Shown: positions 50,349 to 59,454, counted from the first letter of the stretch. The stretch: 63,779 bases of DNA from Oxalobacteraceae bacterium (GCA_013284265.1 JABTBR010000043.1:1-63779); one strand, 5' to 3'. The notes: generated by a model from the letters alone, not told the origin. Program-made: numbers and translations.

Positions 50349-50864
50349 ATGAAATTACGCTATTCCATCGCGCTCAGCCTGCCGCTGGCCAGCGCTTCCG
50401 CGATGGCGGCCGACCTGGCCCTCAAACTGGAAATCCCGCAACTGAACGTGGCCGAATACCACCGCCCTTATCTGGCCGCCTGGCTGGAAAACGCCGACCA
50501 GAAAGTGGTGGCCAACCTGGCCGTGCTGTACGACACCAAGAAGAAGGACAATGCCGGCACCAAGTGGGTCAAGGATATGCGCCAGTGGTGGCGCAAGAGC
50601 GGCCGCGACGTGGAACTGCCTATCGATGGCGTCAGCGGCGCGACCCGCGCGCCGGGCGAGCACACGCTGACCTTCCCGGTGGCCAAGGCGGCGCTCGACA
50701 AGCTGCCGGCCGGCCAGTATCAGCTGGTGGTGGAAGCGGCGCGCGAAGCCGGTGGCCGCGAGCTGGTCAAGGTGGCACTGCAATGGCCGCCGAAGTCCGC
50801 GCAAAGCATTCCGGCCAAGGGCAAGGAAGAGCTGGGCAATATCGTCGTTCAAGTCAAACCATAA
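50349..50864 (+). CDS. DUF2271 protein with FMN-attachment motif
   Basis: A 171-residue periplasmic protein with a signal peptide (1-20, ending SAMA). Residues 93-99 read DGVSGAT, the Dxx(S/T)GA(T/S) sequence to which ApbE covalently links FMN through the last Thr (Thr99). The immunoglobulin-like DUF2271 fold surrounds it. This predicts a flavinylated electron carrier in the periplasm, loaded by the ApbE encoded two genes on. The linked flavin has not been shown for this protein. Confidence 0.87.
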   Translation: MKLRYSIALSLPLASASAMAADLALKLEIPQLNVAEYHRPYLAAWLENADQKVVANLAVLYDTKKKDNAGTKWVKDMRQWWRKSGRDVELPIDGVSGATRAPGEHTLTFPVAKAALDKLPAGQYQLVVEAAREAGGRELVKVALQWPPKSAQSIPAKGKEELGNIVVQVKP

Positions 50865-50882
50865 TTATTCCGGGATCCACTC

Positions 50883-51707
50883 ATGTCGACACTGCATAAA
50901 TCGCTGGCCGCGCTGGCCCTGGCCGGCCTGGCCATGAACGCCCACGCCCACCGCCCATGGCTGCTGCCATCGACCAGCGTGGTCGATGCCAAGGAAGCCT
51001 GGGTCACGGTCGACGCCGCCATCTCCGAAGACCTGTTCGTCATCGATCACCAGCCGCTCAAGCTCGACGCCGTCGTCGCCACCGGCCCGGACGGCGCCCG
51101 CGTCAATCTGGAAAACGCCCAGACCGGCAAGCTGCGCAGCACCTTCGACCTGCGTCTGGCCAAGCCGGGCACCTACAAGATCGGCATGGTAGCGCTGAAT
51201 GTGTCCGGCAGCTACAAGGACAAGGCCGGCGAGACCAAACGCTTCCGCGGCACCGAAGAGAGCATGGCCAAGGATGTGCCGGCCGATGCGCAAGACCTGA
51301 AAGTGAGCCGTACCCATAGCCGTCTGGAGACGTTTGTGACCACCGGCACGCCCAACGATACCGTGTTCAAGCCGACCGGCGTGGGTCTGGAACTGGTGCC
51401 GCTGACCCATCCGGCCGAGCTGCGCGCGGGAGAGAAAGCCAGCTGGCGCTTCCTGCTCGACGGCAAACCCGCGGCCAACCAGGCCTTCAGCCTGATTCCG
51501 GGCGGCGTGCGCCACCGCGGCACCCTGGGCGAAATTCGCCAGAGTACCGATGCCAAGGGCGAGATCAGCTTCACCGTGCCCGAGGCCGGCGTGTACCTGG
51601 TCAGCAGCAGCTGGCCGGTGGCCGCGCCCGCCGTGCCGGGCCAGCCGCCGCAAATGCCGGCGCGCCGCGCGACCTATGCGGCCACGCTGGAAATCCTGCC
51701 GCAGTAA
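50883..51707 (+). CDS. DUF4198 periplasmic protein
   Basis: A 274-residue exported protein (signal peptide about 1-23, ending NAHA). The mature start AHRPWLLPSTSVVDAKEAWV includes the conserved His-Arg-Pro-Trp typical of DUF4198, and two or three beta-sandwich domains follow. Relatives lie beside TonB receptors and are thought to bind metal through the N-terminal His. It sits between the DUF2271 and apbE genes in the Fur-controlled operon. Function is unknown. Confidence 0.85.
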   Translation: MSTLHKSLAALALAGLAMNAHAHRPWLLPSTSVVDAKEAWVTVDAAISEDLFVIDHQPLKLDAVVATGPDGARVNLENAQTGKLRSTFDLRLAKPGTYKIGMVALNVSGSYKDKAGETKRFRGTEESMAKDVPADAQDLKVSRTHSRLETFVTTGTPNDTVFKPTGVGLELVPLTHPAELRAGEKASWRFLLDGKPAANQAFSLIPGGVRHRGTLGEIRQSTDAKGEISFTVPEAGVYLVSSSWPVAAPAVPGQPPQMPARRATYAATLEILPQ

Positions 51708-51726
51708 GCGCGGGGGATAGTCAAGG

Positions 51727-52824
51727 ATGACCATGCGCCGGGTGCTGCTGCCTGCCACGCTGTCCGCGGACGCGGTGCCCGCCCATGGCGCCCTGCGCGA
51801 ATTTGGCGGAACCAGCATGGGCACCAGCTGGTCGGTGCGGCTGGTCGACCATGGCCTGGCCGCCACCTTGCCGCCGCGCCTGCAACAGCAATTGCAGCAG
51901 CAGCTGGACGAGGTGGTGGCGCAGATGAGCCACTGGGAAGCCGATTCCGACCTGGGCCGCTTCAACCGCGCGCCGCCGGGCAGCTGGCAGCGCCTGCCGG
52001 CCGATTTCTATACCGTGCTGGCCTTTGCGCTGGACGTGGCGCAGGCCAGTGGTGGCGCTTACGATCCGGCCGCCGGCGCCCTGGTCAATCTGTGGGGCTT
52101 CGGTCCCGGCGGCCGCTTCGGCGCGCCCGATTTCGTGCCGCCCACGGCGCAGCAGGTGGCCGAGCTGCTGGGTGCGCGGGCAGGCAGAGCCATCGCACTC
52201 GACGCCGCTCAACAGCTGGCGCGCCAGCCCGGTGCGGTTCAGCTCGACCTGTCGGCGGTGGCCAAGGGCTTCAGCGTCGACAAGCTGGCGCGCTATCTGG
52301 AATCGTGCGGCTTGCGCCACTATCTGGTCGAGGTCGGCGGCGAGCTGCGCGGCGCCGGCTTCAAGCCCGATGGGCAACCCTGGTGGGTGGAACTGGAGCA
52401 GGTCGATGCGATGGATGCCGCGGCGATGCCACCGTCCGCCGCGCCAGAGGGCGGACCGGACCGCACTATCGAACCGCTGGCGCCGGCGCCGCTGGTGCTG
52501 GCCTTGCATGGCCTGGCGGTGGCGACCTCGGGCGACTACCGCCGCTTCTTCCAGCATGGCCAGCAGCGCTACTCCCACACCATCGATCCGCGCAGCGGCG
52601 CACCCATCGTCAATGAACTCGCTTCCGTCACGGTGGTGCATGCCGAATGCATGGCGGCCGATGCCTGGTCGACCGCGCTGACGGTGCTCGGTACCGTCGA
52701 CGGGCTGGCGCTGGCCGAGCGTCTGGGCCTGGCCGCGCGCTTCGTGGTGCGCGGCGACACTTCCCGCGGTGACACTTCCTTTAGCGAATACTTGAGCGGC
52801 CCCATGGCCGCGATGCTGGAATGA
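51727..52824 (+). CDS. apbE: FAD:protein FMN transferase ApbE
   Basis: A 365-residue flavin transferase that attaches FMN to Thr in target proteins outside the cytoplasm. GGTSMGTSW (about 27-35) is the conserved N-terminal motif, DLSAVAKGFSVDKLARYL (about 173-190) contacts FAD, and SHTIDPRSGAPI with DAWSTALTVLG forms the Mg/FAD site near the C terminus. There is no lipobox, so it is exported some other way or anchored weakly. The likely substrate is the DUF2271 protein encoded upstream. It overlaps the next gene by four bases. Confidence 0.93.
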   Translation: MTMRRVLLPATLSADAVPAHGALREFGGTSMGTSWSVRLVDHGLAATLPPRLQQQLQQQLDEVVAQMSHWEADSDLGRFNRAPPGSWQRLPADFYTVLAFALDVAQASGGAYDPAAGALVNLWGFGPGGRFGAPDFVPPTAQQVAELLGARAGRAIALDAAQQLARQPGAVQLDLSAVAKGFSVDKLARYLESCGLRHYLVEVGGELRGAGFKPDGQPWWVELEQVDAMDAAAMPPSAAPEGGPDRTIEPLAPAPLVLALHGLAVATSGDYRRFFQHGQQRYSHTIDPRSGAPIVNELASVTVVHAECMAADAWSTALTVLGTVDGLALAERLGLAARFVVRGDTSRGDTSFSEYLSGPMAAMLE

Positions 52825-54185
52825 TTTATACCGACGATCCCACCCGTTTGATGCTGTTGGCTGGACTGGCCTGCAGTTACGCGCTGGTCTGCCTGGCGCC
52901 CTTCCTGCGCCAGCGCCGCAAACGCCTGGCCGCGCGCGCCGCCCAGGGCGGCGCCGATGGCAGCCGGCAATGGATCGTGGCCCACGCCAGCCAGACCGGC
53001 AACGCGGCCGAGCTGGCCGAACAGACCGCCCACAGCCTGCGCCTGGCCGGCGTGACGGTGCGCCTGTGCGAGTTGTCCGCGCTGACGGCGGCCGATCTGC
53101 AGGGCGCCGAGCGCGTGCTGTTTCTGGTCAGTACCTACGGTGAAGGCGATGCGCCCGACGCGGCCGCGCGCTTCGCCGGCCGCCTGATGGGGCTGGAGCT
53201 GCCGCTGGCCCAGTTGCACTATGCGGTGCTGGCGCTGGGCGACCGCGCCTATGCCCAGTTCTGCGGCTTCGGCCGCGCACTGGACCGCTGGCTGGAGCAG
53301 CAGGGCGCCCAGGCGCTGTTTCCCCGGATCGAGGTTGACCGCAGCGCCGAGCTGGACATCGCCCAGTGGCGCCAGCAGCTCAGCCATCTGGCCGGCACCA
53401 GCGACGCGCCCGACTGGAGCGCGCCGGCCTTCGCCGGCTGGCGCCTGGCCGAGCGCCGCCTGATGAATCCGGGCAGCGCCGGCGCCGCCCTGTACCACCT
53501 GGAGCTGGAACCGCAGATCGGCGCGCTGCCGCTGTGGGAATCGGGCGACCTGGTGCAGGTGGCGGCACCGGCCGAGCCTGGCCGTCCACGGGAATATTCG
53601 ATCGCCTCGGTGCCGGCCGATGGCCGGGTGCATCTGCTGGTGCGCCTGCATCAGCATGCCGATGGCAGCGCGGGCCTCGCTTCGGGCTGGCTGACGGGCC
53701 AGGTGGCGCTGGGCGAGGTGCTGCCGTTGCGGCTGCGCCAGCATCGCCGTTTCCGCCTGGAGGGCAATCAGACGCGGCCCTTGATCTTGATCGGCAACGG
53801 CAGCGGCATCGCCGGCCTGCGCGGCCACCTGAAGGCGCGCGCGCTGGCCGGGCAGCATCGCAACTGGCTGGTGTTTGGCGAGCGCAATGCGGCCTTCGAT
53901 AGCCTGTACCGCGATGAGCTGCAAGCCTGGCAAGAGCAGGGCGTGCTGGAACGGCTCGATCTGGTGTTTTCGCGCGACCAGGCGGAGCGCCGCTATGCCC
54001 AGCACCGGCTGGCCGAGCAGGCCGAGCTGCTGCGTGCCTGGGTGGCGCAGGGCGCCGCCGTCTATATATGCGGCAGTCTGGACGGCATGGCCGCCGGGGT
54101 GGATCAGGCGCTGGAAGCGGCGCTGGGCCGCGCCGCGCTCGATGCGCTGGCGGAGGCGGGACGCTACCGCCGCGATGTGTACTAA
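52821..54185 (+). CDS. NADPH-dependent flavodoxin-like reductase (CysJ-type, membrane-anchored)
   Basis: A 454-residue flavoprotein. An N-terminal hydrophobic helix (about 9-31) anchors it. A flavodoxin domain follows (IVAHASQTGNAAELAEQT, STYGEGDAPD), then an FAD-binding domain (PREYSIASVP) and an NADPH-binding part (LILIGNGSGIAGLRGHLK; VYICGSLDGMAAG), ending in YRRDVY like CysJ/P450 reductases. It would pass electrons from NADPH to the PepSY protein and on to the flavinylated DUF2271 protein. No sulfite reductase subunit is nearby. A short AT-rich gap with a TonB receptor follows. Confidence 0.9.
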   Translation: MIYTDDPTRLMLLAGLACSYALVCLAPFLRQRRKRLAARAAQGGADGSRQWIVAHASQTGNAAELAEQTAHSLRLAGVTVRLCELSALTAADLQGAERVLFLVSTYGEGDAPDAAARFAGRLMGLELPLAQLHYAVLALGDRAYAQFCGFGRALDRWLEQQGAQALFPRIEVDRSAELDIAQWRQQLSHLAGTSDAPDWSAPAFAGWRLAERRLMNPGSAGAALYHLELEPQIGALPLWESGDLVQVAAPAEPGRPREYSIASVPADGRVHLLVRLHQHADGSAGLASGWLTGQVALGEVLPLRLRQHRRFRLEGNQTRPLILIGNGSGIAGLRGHLKARALAGQHRNWLVFGERNAAFDSLYRDELQAWQEQGVLERLDLVFSRDQAERRYAQHRLAEQAELLRAWVAQGAAVYICGSLDGMAAGVDQALEAALGRAALDALAEAGRYRRDVY

Positions 54186-54575
54186 TTACAACAATATGGG
54201 TTTTTTGTTGCTCTCGATAAGATGGCTGTTGTAAAAAATTAACATACATTATTCTGTTGAAATTACATATGTCGATTTCTATACCGGAAATCGATACCAA
54301 TTCTGAATATGATACTTTTGTTGCGATTTTGTATCTCAATCGTATCAAATCGTCGCATTCCGGTCTTCCCAGCCCGCCGCGCTACCGACATAATGGCCGA
54401 TCGATGAGCAATAGTTAATTAAAATACACTATTGTCATCTGCCTTTCGCTCTCCCTCCGCACGCAGGACATGGCGCTACCCGCCCATTGATCGTTACGGC
54501 ACGGCAAGGTAGATGATGCGTCCACAGCGACACATTATTGCTCTCGGTTCTTATCCACATATCGGGAGTTTTTCA
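54186..54575 (+). promoter_or_regulatory. AT-rich leader of the second TonB receptor gene
   Basis: A 390-base gap without a gene. TTACAACA at 54186-54193 and TGTTGTAA at 54227-54234 form a distant inverted repeat. TCGATTTC TATACCG GAAATCGA at 54272-54294 is a compact 8-bp hairpin. No clear Fur box was found by eye. Confidence 0.4.
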
Positions 54576-57317
54576 ATGCAATTGCAAGAAAAAATCGGCG
54601 TGCGCGCCGTGCGCATGGCCATGAGCCTGCTGGCAGGTTCGGTGCTGATCACCGGCCACGCGATGGCTGAAGAGCAGGTTCAGAAAGTCGAAATCACCGG
54701 TTCGAGCATCAAGCGTATCGCTGTCGAAGGTGCACTGCCAGTGCAGCGCCTGTCGCAGGAAGCGATCGCCAAATCGGGCGCGACCTCCGTTGCCGAACTG
54801 ATCCAGGCACTGCCTGCGATGCAGGGCTTCAACATCGCCGCGACCGCGGCAGGCTCCGATTCGGGCGGTAACGTCAATGCATCGATCCACAACATCGGCG
54901 CCGACTACACTCTGGTGCTGCTCGATGGCCGCCGTATCGCGCCGCAGCGCGACGGCAGCGCGGTCAATCTGAACTCGATCCCGATGAGCGCCGTTGAGCG
55001 CGTCGAAATCCTGACCGACGGCGCATCGGCCCTGTACGGTTCGGACGCCATCGGCGGCGTGCTGAACTTCATCATGAAGAAGAACATGCAGGGTGGCAAC
55101 GTTGAAGCCACCTACAACACCCCGACCGACAGCCGTGCCGGCCAGTCGCATGACTTCAGCCTCACCTACGGCGTCGGCAACCTGGAAGACGACCGCTTCA
55201 ACCTGATCATGAGCTACCGCCATGATGAATCGAGCAAGGTCAAGGCAACTGACCGCAGCTTCGCCAAGAGCGCCTATGTGCCGTTCTCGGTAAATGGCAC
55301 CAACTACGTCTACGACCGTACCAGCGCTGCGACCGTGCCGGCCAACGTGTCGGTGACCTTCAAGGACAAGAGCGTCATCGGTTTCAGCCCTTACCTGATG
55401 GCCAATGGCAAATGCCCTGAGCGCAACTTCGTCAGCCTGAACAACACCGCCACCACGAACAACTGCGCCTTCGATTTCGCATCGACCGTGGAAATCGTGC
55501 CGCAGAACAAGCGTGACAGCTTCTTCACCAAGGGTGTGTTCAAAGTCTCCAGCGATATCGAAGCGTTCGCCGAACTGTCGATGACCCGTCTGGACCTGAC
55601 CGCCCGTATCGCGCCGAACACCGCGCCATTCTCGATCGCCACCAACTCGGCCCTGTACACCCAGAATGTGCTGCCGTTCCTGACGCCAGCCCAGGCTGCC
55701 AACGTCTCGAAAGTATCGGGTAACTACCGTACCTACGACTGGGGCACCCGCGACAGCCAGACCCTGACCAACTCGACCCACTTCGTCACCGGTGCCGAAG
55801 GTACGATCGGCGCATGGAACTTCGGTTCCGGCCTGACTTGGTCGCGTAACAAGGCGGAAGACCGCTACACCGGCGGTTATGTGCTGGCCAAGGAATTCAC
55901 GGACATGTTGAAGAATAATTCCTTCGACCCGTTCGCACCGATCGGCGCGCAAAGCGACGCCACCAAGGCCCTGATCGCCAACTCCGTGTTCCACGGCACC
56001 GTGCGTGAAGCGGCGACCACGCTGAAGGGCATCGATGCTCACGGTTCGCGTGAGCTGTTCGCTCTGCCAGGCGGCGCGACCAACATCGGCATTGGTGCCG
56101 ACGTGCGCGAATACCATTTCGAGCAGAATGCGTCGGATGCCGCTAACAGCGGTGTGATCTACAACTTCAACGCTGCGCCTGCCTACGATCTGAAGCGCAA
56201 GTCCGCTGGTGCATTCGTCGAGTTCAACGCGCCGGTCACCAAGCAGGTCGAAATGACCCTGTCTGGCCGCTACGATTCCTTCGGTAAAGTAGCCAACGGC
56301 ATCGAAAACCGCGATATGGGCGAGAAGCAATCCTCCTCGACCTACAAGATCTCGGCCCGTTACCAGCCTGCGAAGTCCTTCCTGATGCGCGGTTCCTATG
56401 GCACCGGTTTCAAGGCGCCTGGTCTGCTGGACATTGGCCAGCCATTGGTCAACGCCGGCTTCACCGCCTCCAGCTACACCTGCCCGCAAGTGGGTAGTGA
56501 TCTGTGCCGTCCAGGCAAGTCGCAGTACAACGTGTTCCAGGGCGGTAATGAAAACCTGAAGCCGGAAAAATCGAAGCAGTATTCGATCGGCTTCCTGTTC
56601 GAGCCTAGCGCCGCGTTCTCGCTGCGTATGGACCTGTGGGATGTGCGCATGAAGGATGCCGTGTCGTCCGTCAGCGAACAGCAGATCTTCGCCGACCCGG
56701 TCAAGTTCGGCAGCCTGTTCACCAGCTACACCGAACCGGCGACCGGCGATACCTACTTCGCGATCAAGCAGCTGTCCGTCAACATCGGCCAGAAGCACAA
56801 TCAAGGTATCGACTACGACCTGAACAGCATGCATCGCTTCAGCTTCGGTAAGCTGACCGCCAATCTGGCTGGTACTTACATGATGAAGTCGGACTACACC
56901 GAAGCCGGTACGCTGGACAAATGGACCTCGGCGCTGAATTTCTACGGTGAAGACCAGAAGGTGGCGTTCCGTCATATCGTGCGCGCTTCGACCACGCTGG
57001 AAACCGGCGCTCTGAGCAACACGCTGACCATGAACTACCGCAATGGCTACACCGACCAGGAAGCGACTGTGCGTAACCTGAGCACCAACAAGAACCAGAC
57101 CATCCGTCTGGAAGTGCCGTCGTACATCACGTTCGATTGGCAAGGCCGTTACGAGTTCACCAAAGCCTTCGCTCTGCGCGCCGGTATCAAGAACATCCTG
57201 AACCGCGAACCGCCGCTGTCGCTGCGTAATTCCTCGGGTCACCAGGTTGGTTTCGATCCGCGTTACGCCGATCCAATGCTGCGTACCTTCTACATGACCG
57301 GCAACTACAAGTTCTAA
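54576..57317 (+). CDS. TonB-dependent receptor
   Basis: A 913-residue outer-membrane receptor. Signal peptide about 1-30 (ending HAMAEE), plug domain about 35-185 (VEITGSSIKRIAVEGALPVQ; DGASALYGSDAIGGVLNFIM), and a barrel ending with YMTGNYKF. The leading VQKVEITGSSIKR motif is common in Xanthomonas/Caulobacter-type receptors for plant or peptide-derived ligands. It follows the Fur-regulated flavin operon on the same strand, but 390 bases separate them, so co-regulation is uncertain. Ligand unknown. Confidence 0.92.
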   Translation: MQLQEKIGVRAVRMAMSLLAGSVLITGHAMAEEQVQKVEITGSSIKRIAVEGALPVQRLSQEAIAKSGATSVAELIQALPAMQGFNIAATAAGSDSGGNVNASIHNIGADYTLVLLDGRRIAPQRDGSAVNLNSIPMSAVERVEILTDGASALYGSDAIGGVLNFIMKKNMQGGNVEATYNTPTDSRAGQSHDFSLTYGVGNLEDDRFNLIMSYRHDESSKVKATDRSFAKSAYVPFSVNGTNYVYDRTSAATVPANVSVTFKDKSVIGFSPYLMANGKCPERNFVSLNNTATTNNCAFDFASTVEIVPQNKRDSFFTKGVFKVSSDIEAFAELSMTRLDLTARIAPNTAPFSIATNSALYTQNVLPFLTPAQAANVSKVSGNYRTYDWGTRDSQTLTNSTHFVTGAEGTIGAWNFGSGLTWSRNKAEDRYTGGYVLAKEFTDMLKNNSFDPFAPIGAQSDATKALIANSVFHGTVREAATTLKGIDAHGSRELFALPGGATNIGIGADVREYHFEQNASDAANSGVIYNFNAAPAYDLKRKSAGAFVEFNAPVTKQVEMTLSGRYDSFGKVANGIENRDMGEKQSSSTYKISARYQPAKSFLMRGSYGTGFKAPGLLDIGQPLVNAGFTASSYTCPQVGSDLCRPGKSQYNVFQGGNENLKPEKSKQYSIGFLFEPSAAFSLRMDLWDVRMKDAVSSVSEQQIFADPVKFGSLFTSYTEPATGDTYFAIKQLSVNIGQKHNQGIDYDLNSMHRFSFGKLTANLAGTYMMKSDYTEAGTLDKWTSALNFYGEDQKVAFRHIVRASTTLETGALSNTLTMNYRNGYTDQEATVRNLSTNKNQTIRLEVPSYITFDWQGRYEFTKAFALRAGIKNILNREPPLSLRNSSGHQVGFDPRYADPMLRTFYMTGNYKF

Positions 57318-57332
57318 TCGTAGTCTGCTGAC

Positions 57333-57371
57333 AAAAAATCCCCGGCCGCGCGAGTGGCCGGGGATTTTTTT
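57333..57371. terminator. Bidirectional terminator after the TonB receptor
   Basis: AAAAAATCCCCGGCC, a GCGCGAGT loop and GGCCGGGGATTTTTTT make a 14-15-bp stem between the convergent receptor and DUF2325 genes. Confidence 0.9.
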
Positions 57372-57389
57372 CGCCTGCTTACATGCTGT

Positions 57390-58595
57390 TTATTCGACCG
57401 CTTCCTCCAACCCGCGCGCCAGGCTGGAGATGCTGGGATTGTCGATGAACACGCAGCGCTTGCCGTTGCGCTTGCAATAGTCCTTCACGCGCCAGTAGGC
57501 GCTGTGGCTGATGCAGCCGGTCTGGCAGATCACCAGGTCGGCCGCGGCCAGGCTGGCGTCGAGCTGGTTGGCATTGTCTTCCAGGCCGCCATCATGGTGG
57601 GCGAACTGGGCGCCGACGCGCTCGATCAGGGCGCGGTAGGTGGCCACATTGCCGCTGCGCCCGCCCACGCACAGCACCGCCTGGTCGTTCAGGCGCAGCG
57701 GCATCTTCATCACATGCTGGACCACGGCCGGCGTGGCCTGGGCCGCCGCCTCCATGGCACGGGCCGCTTCCACCGCGCGCGCCGCTTCCTGGCGCGCTTC
57801 GATCTTCAGCTCGGCGATCTGGTTGCGCAACTGGCGCTCGCGCTCGTCCATCTGGGCCAGCCGTTCTGCCAGGCGGTTGCGCGTTTCCAGGCCGGGAATG
57901 GCCGTCTTCAGCTGTTCCAGTTCGGTGCGCAGGGAATCGATCATGCTGTCCTTGCCCACCAGCTGGGCGCGCAACTGCATCAGTTGCTGGGCATGGCGTT
58001 CGGCCTCGCCGGTCTTGTCGGCCAGCAGGCTGGCGGCGCGCTGCTGCGACTTGGCCAGCTCATGCGTCAGGCGCGCGTTCTCGGCCAGCGTGGCCTGGAA
58101 CTTGCCGATGTCGGCGCGCACGCAGGCGCCGGCCTGATGTTGCACCATATGCAGGTCGCGGCACATCTGTTCTTCCAGCTCCGGGGTGCAGCGCGGATGG
58201 CTCAGGCCGGCCCAGAAGGCGCCGGCCACATCGCCATTGGCCACCGCCTGGCGCCACATCAGGGCGACCTGCTCGCCGCTCTTGGCTGCGCGAAAACGCA
58301 GCAGCACGGTGGCGTAGCGCCGCTCCAGCTCTTTCTGCAGCGACTCGGACAGGCGGTTGCGGCTGCCGCATTCGGTGACCGCGCCCACATGCACCTCGTA
58401 ATCGTCGGCCACGACCTTGCCGCTGGCGACCTTGTCGACCAGCTTGCGCAGCACGCCCAGCGGCAAGCCCACGCCGACCAGCGGGCAGTGGCAGGCATGG
58501 CCCAATTCCCACAGCCGGCGCCGGCGCGAGGCCTGGGCTTCGGCGTTGGCGCTGGCCACGTTGTGGATGACTGGCAGCTCGTGTTTATCGCACAT
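57390..58595 (-). CDS. DUF2325 domain-containing protein
   Basis: A 401-residue cytoplasmic protein. The C-terminal 90 residues form the DUF2325 domain (AVLCVGGRSGNVATYRALIE about 306-325; VICQTGCISHSAYWRVKDYC about 356-375), with conserved Cys that may bind metal or Fe-S. The middle (about 170-290) is a long Arg/Ala/Glu-rich coiled coil. The N-terminal half has a few His and Cys (CDKHELPVIH). It is last in the operon with hemP, under a Fur-like site, which hints at a role in haem or iron handling. The ribosome site GAGGGGGATGGC overlaps the preceding stop. Confidence 0.82.
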   Translation of the reverse strand: MCDKHELPVIHNVASANAEAQASRRRRLWELGHACHCPLVGVGLPLGVLRKLVDKVASGKVVADDYEVHVGAVTECGSRNRLSESLQKELERRYATVLLRFRAAKSGEQVALMWRQAVANGDVAGAFWAGLSHPRCTPELEEQMCRDLHMVQHQAGACVRADIGKFQATLAENARLTHELAKSQQRAASLLADKTGEAERHAQQLMQLRAQLVGKDSMIDSLRTELEQLKTAIPGLETRNRLAERLAQMDERERQLRNQIAELKIEARQEAARAVEAARAMEAAAQATPAVVQHVMKMPLRLNDQAVLCVGGRSGNVATYRALIERVGAQFAHHDGGLEDNANQLDASLAAADLVICQTGCISHSAYWRVKDYCKRNGKRCVFIDNPSISSLARGLEEAVE

Positions 58596-58605
58596 GCCAT
58601 CCCCC

Positions 58606-58935
58606 TCAGGCGAGCGGCTGGACGCTGCGGGCGCGCGCCATCATCCGGCTCAGAAAGTTGCCGCCATCGCGAGGCAGTTCGCGCTCGACCACGGCGGCCC
58701 ACTGCTCCGACAGCTGCTGGCAGGTGGCGCGCAGCACCGGCGCCAGATCCGGCAGGCTCGACAGCGCCTTCAGGTGGCGTTCGATCACCGAGGCCAGCTT
58801 CAGGCAGGCGCCATGCTCGCTGGCGCTGGCGGTGTAATGCGACATCAGATGCAGCACGGCCGACAGCATCAGCTCGGGCTGGTGGGCGCCGGCCAGCGGC
58901 GTCTGGAAAATCGGGTCGGTACGGTCTAAGGCCAT
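58606..58935 (-). CDS. Small hypothetical protein between hemP and DUF2325
   Basis: A helical protein of 109 residues with no signal peptide and a pattern of two or three amphipathic helices (AVLHLMSHYTASASEHGACL; VIERHLKALSSL). It is 10 bases from the DUF2325 gene and about 90 from hemP, so the three appear to form one operon. A TTG directly before the ATG (58938) with CAGGAGCG could also start it. I do not recognise the family. Confidence 0.72.
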   Translation of the reverse strand: MALDRTDPIFQTPLAGAHQPELMLSAVLHLMSHYTASASEHGACLKLASVIERHLKALSSLPDLAPVLRATCQQLSEQWAAVVERELPRDGGNFLSRMMARARSVQPLA

Positions 58936-59025
58936 CAAACGCTCCTGGGTCAGAGGGTGGGGTGGCTGGCTACCGCTTCCGGTTCGCTGGCGGGGGAGGG
59001 GCGCGGCGGCGCCCGGGATCGGCGT

Positions 59026-59223
59026 TTACGCGGTCAGGATCAGCTTGTTGAGCTGGGTCACGCGCAGGCGGTAGATCTTGCCGCTGTGTTCGATTTCCAG
59101 TTCCTTCTGGCCTTGCATCAGCGCGACGCTGTTGATGCGGGCCGGGGTTTTCGGTGCTTGGGCGGCCTGGCCTTCTGGGTGTCGGATGGCTTCTGCCTGG
59201 GCAGGAAAGTGCAGGGTATGCAT
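59026..59223 (-). CDS. hemP: Hemin uptake protein HemP
   Basis: A 65-residue cytoplasmic protein of the HemP/HmuP family. The conserved RINSVALMQGQKELEIEHSG (about 29-48) followed by IYRLRVTQLNKLILTA is unmistakable. In Burkholderiales HmuP/HemP is needed, alongside Fur, for induction of haem uptake genes. It is first in the operon with the 109-aa protein and DUF2325, under a Fur-like site 20-50 bases upstream. Confidence 0.9.
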   Translation of the reverse strand: MHTLHFPAQAEAIRHPEGQAAQAPKTPARINSVALMQGQKELEIEHSGKIYRLRVTQLNKLILTA

Positions 59224-59240
59224 AGTGGCTAAGCTCCATT

Positions 59241-59270
59241 AAATAAGAATGATTCGCATTTGCATTATTG
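59241..59270 (-). promoter_or_regulatory. Fur-like box of the hemP operon
   Basis: On the minus strand the region reads AATGCAAATGCGAATCATTC followed by TTATT, matching the GAATCATTATTA style of Fur sites on one side and imperfect on the other. It ends 18 bases before the hemP start. Confidence 0.75.
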
Positions 59271-59338
59271 TTGAAGGCGAGCCGGAATGCAAGCCTTATT
59301 TACTAGAAAGGCATCATCTTTTTGCTTCGCGCCGGACG

Positions 59339-59366
59339 AAAAAAAGCCCGGCGCAAGGCCGGGCTA
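59339..59366 (-). terminator. Rho-independent terminator of the Crp/Fnr gene
   Basis: On the minus strand AGCCCGGCC TTGC GCCGGGCT is followed by seven T, about 90 bases after the stop. Confidence 0.8.
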
Positions 59367-59454
59367 AGCTGGGTGAAACGGAGGGATCGTGACCACGCCG
59401 CACCGGCATGGAAAAATCAGCGGAGCCCAGGCCTCAGCTGGCCTGCGCCCGGCT

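Noticed and set aside
50883..51707. DUF4198 protein as a second FMN-carrying protein
   Set aside because: It has no Dxx(S/T)GA(T/S) motif, so only the DUF2271 protein is predicted to be flavinylated.
54573..57242. An 889-residue open frame opposite the second TonB receptor
   Set aside because: Antisense shadow; the receptor has a signal peptide, plug and terminal aromatic residue.
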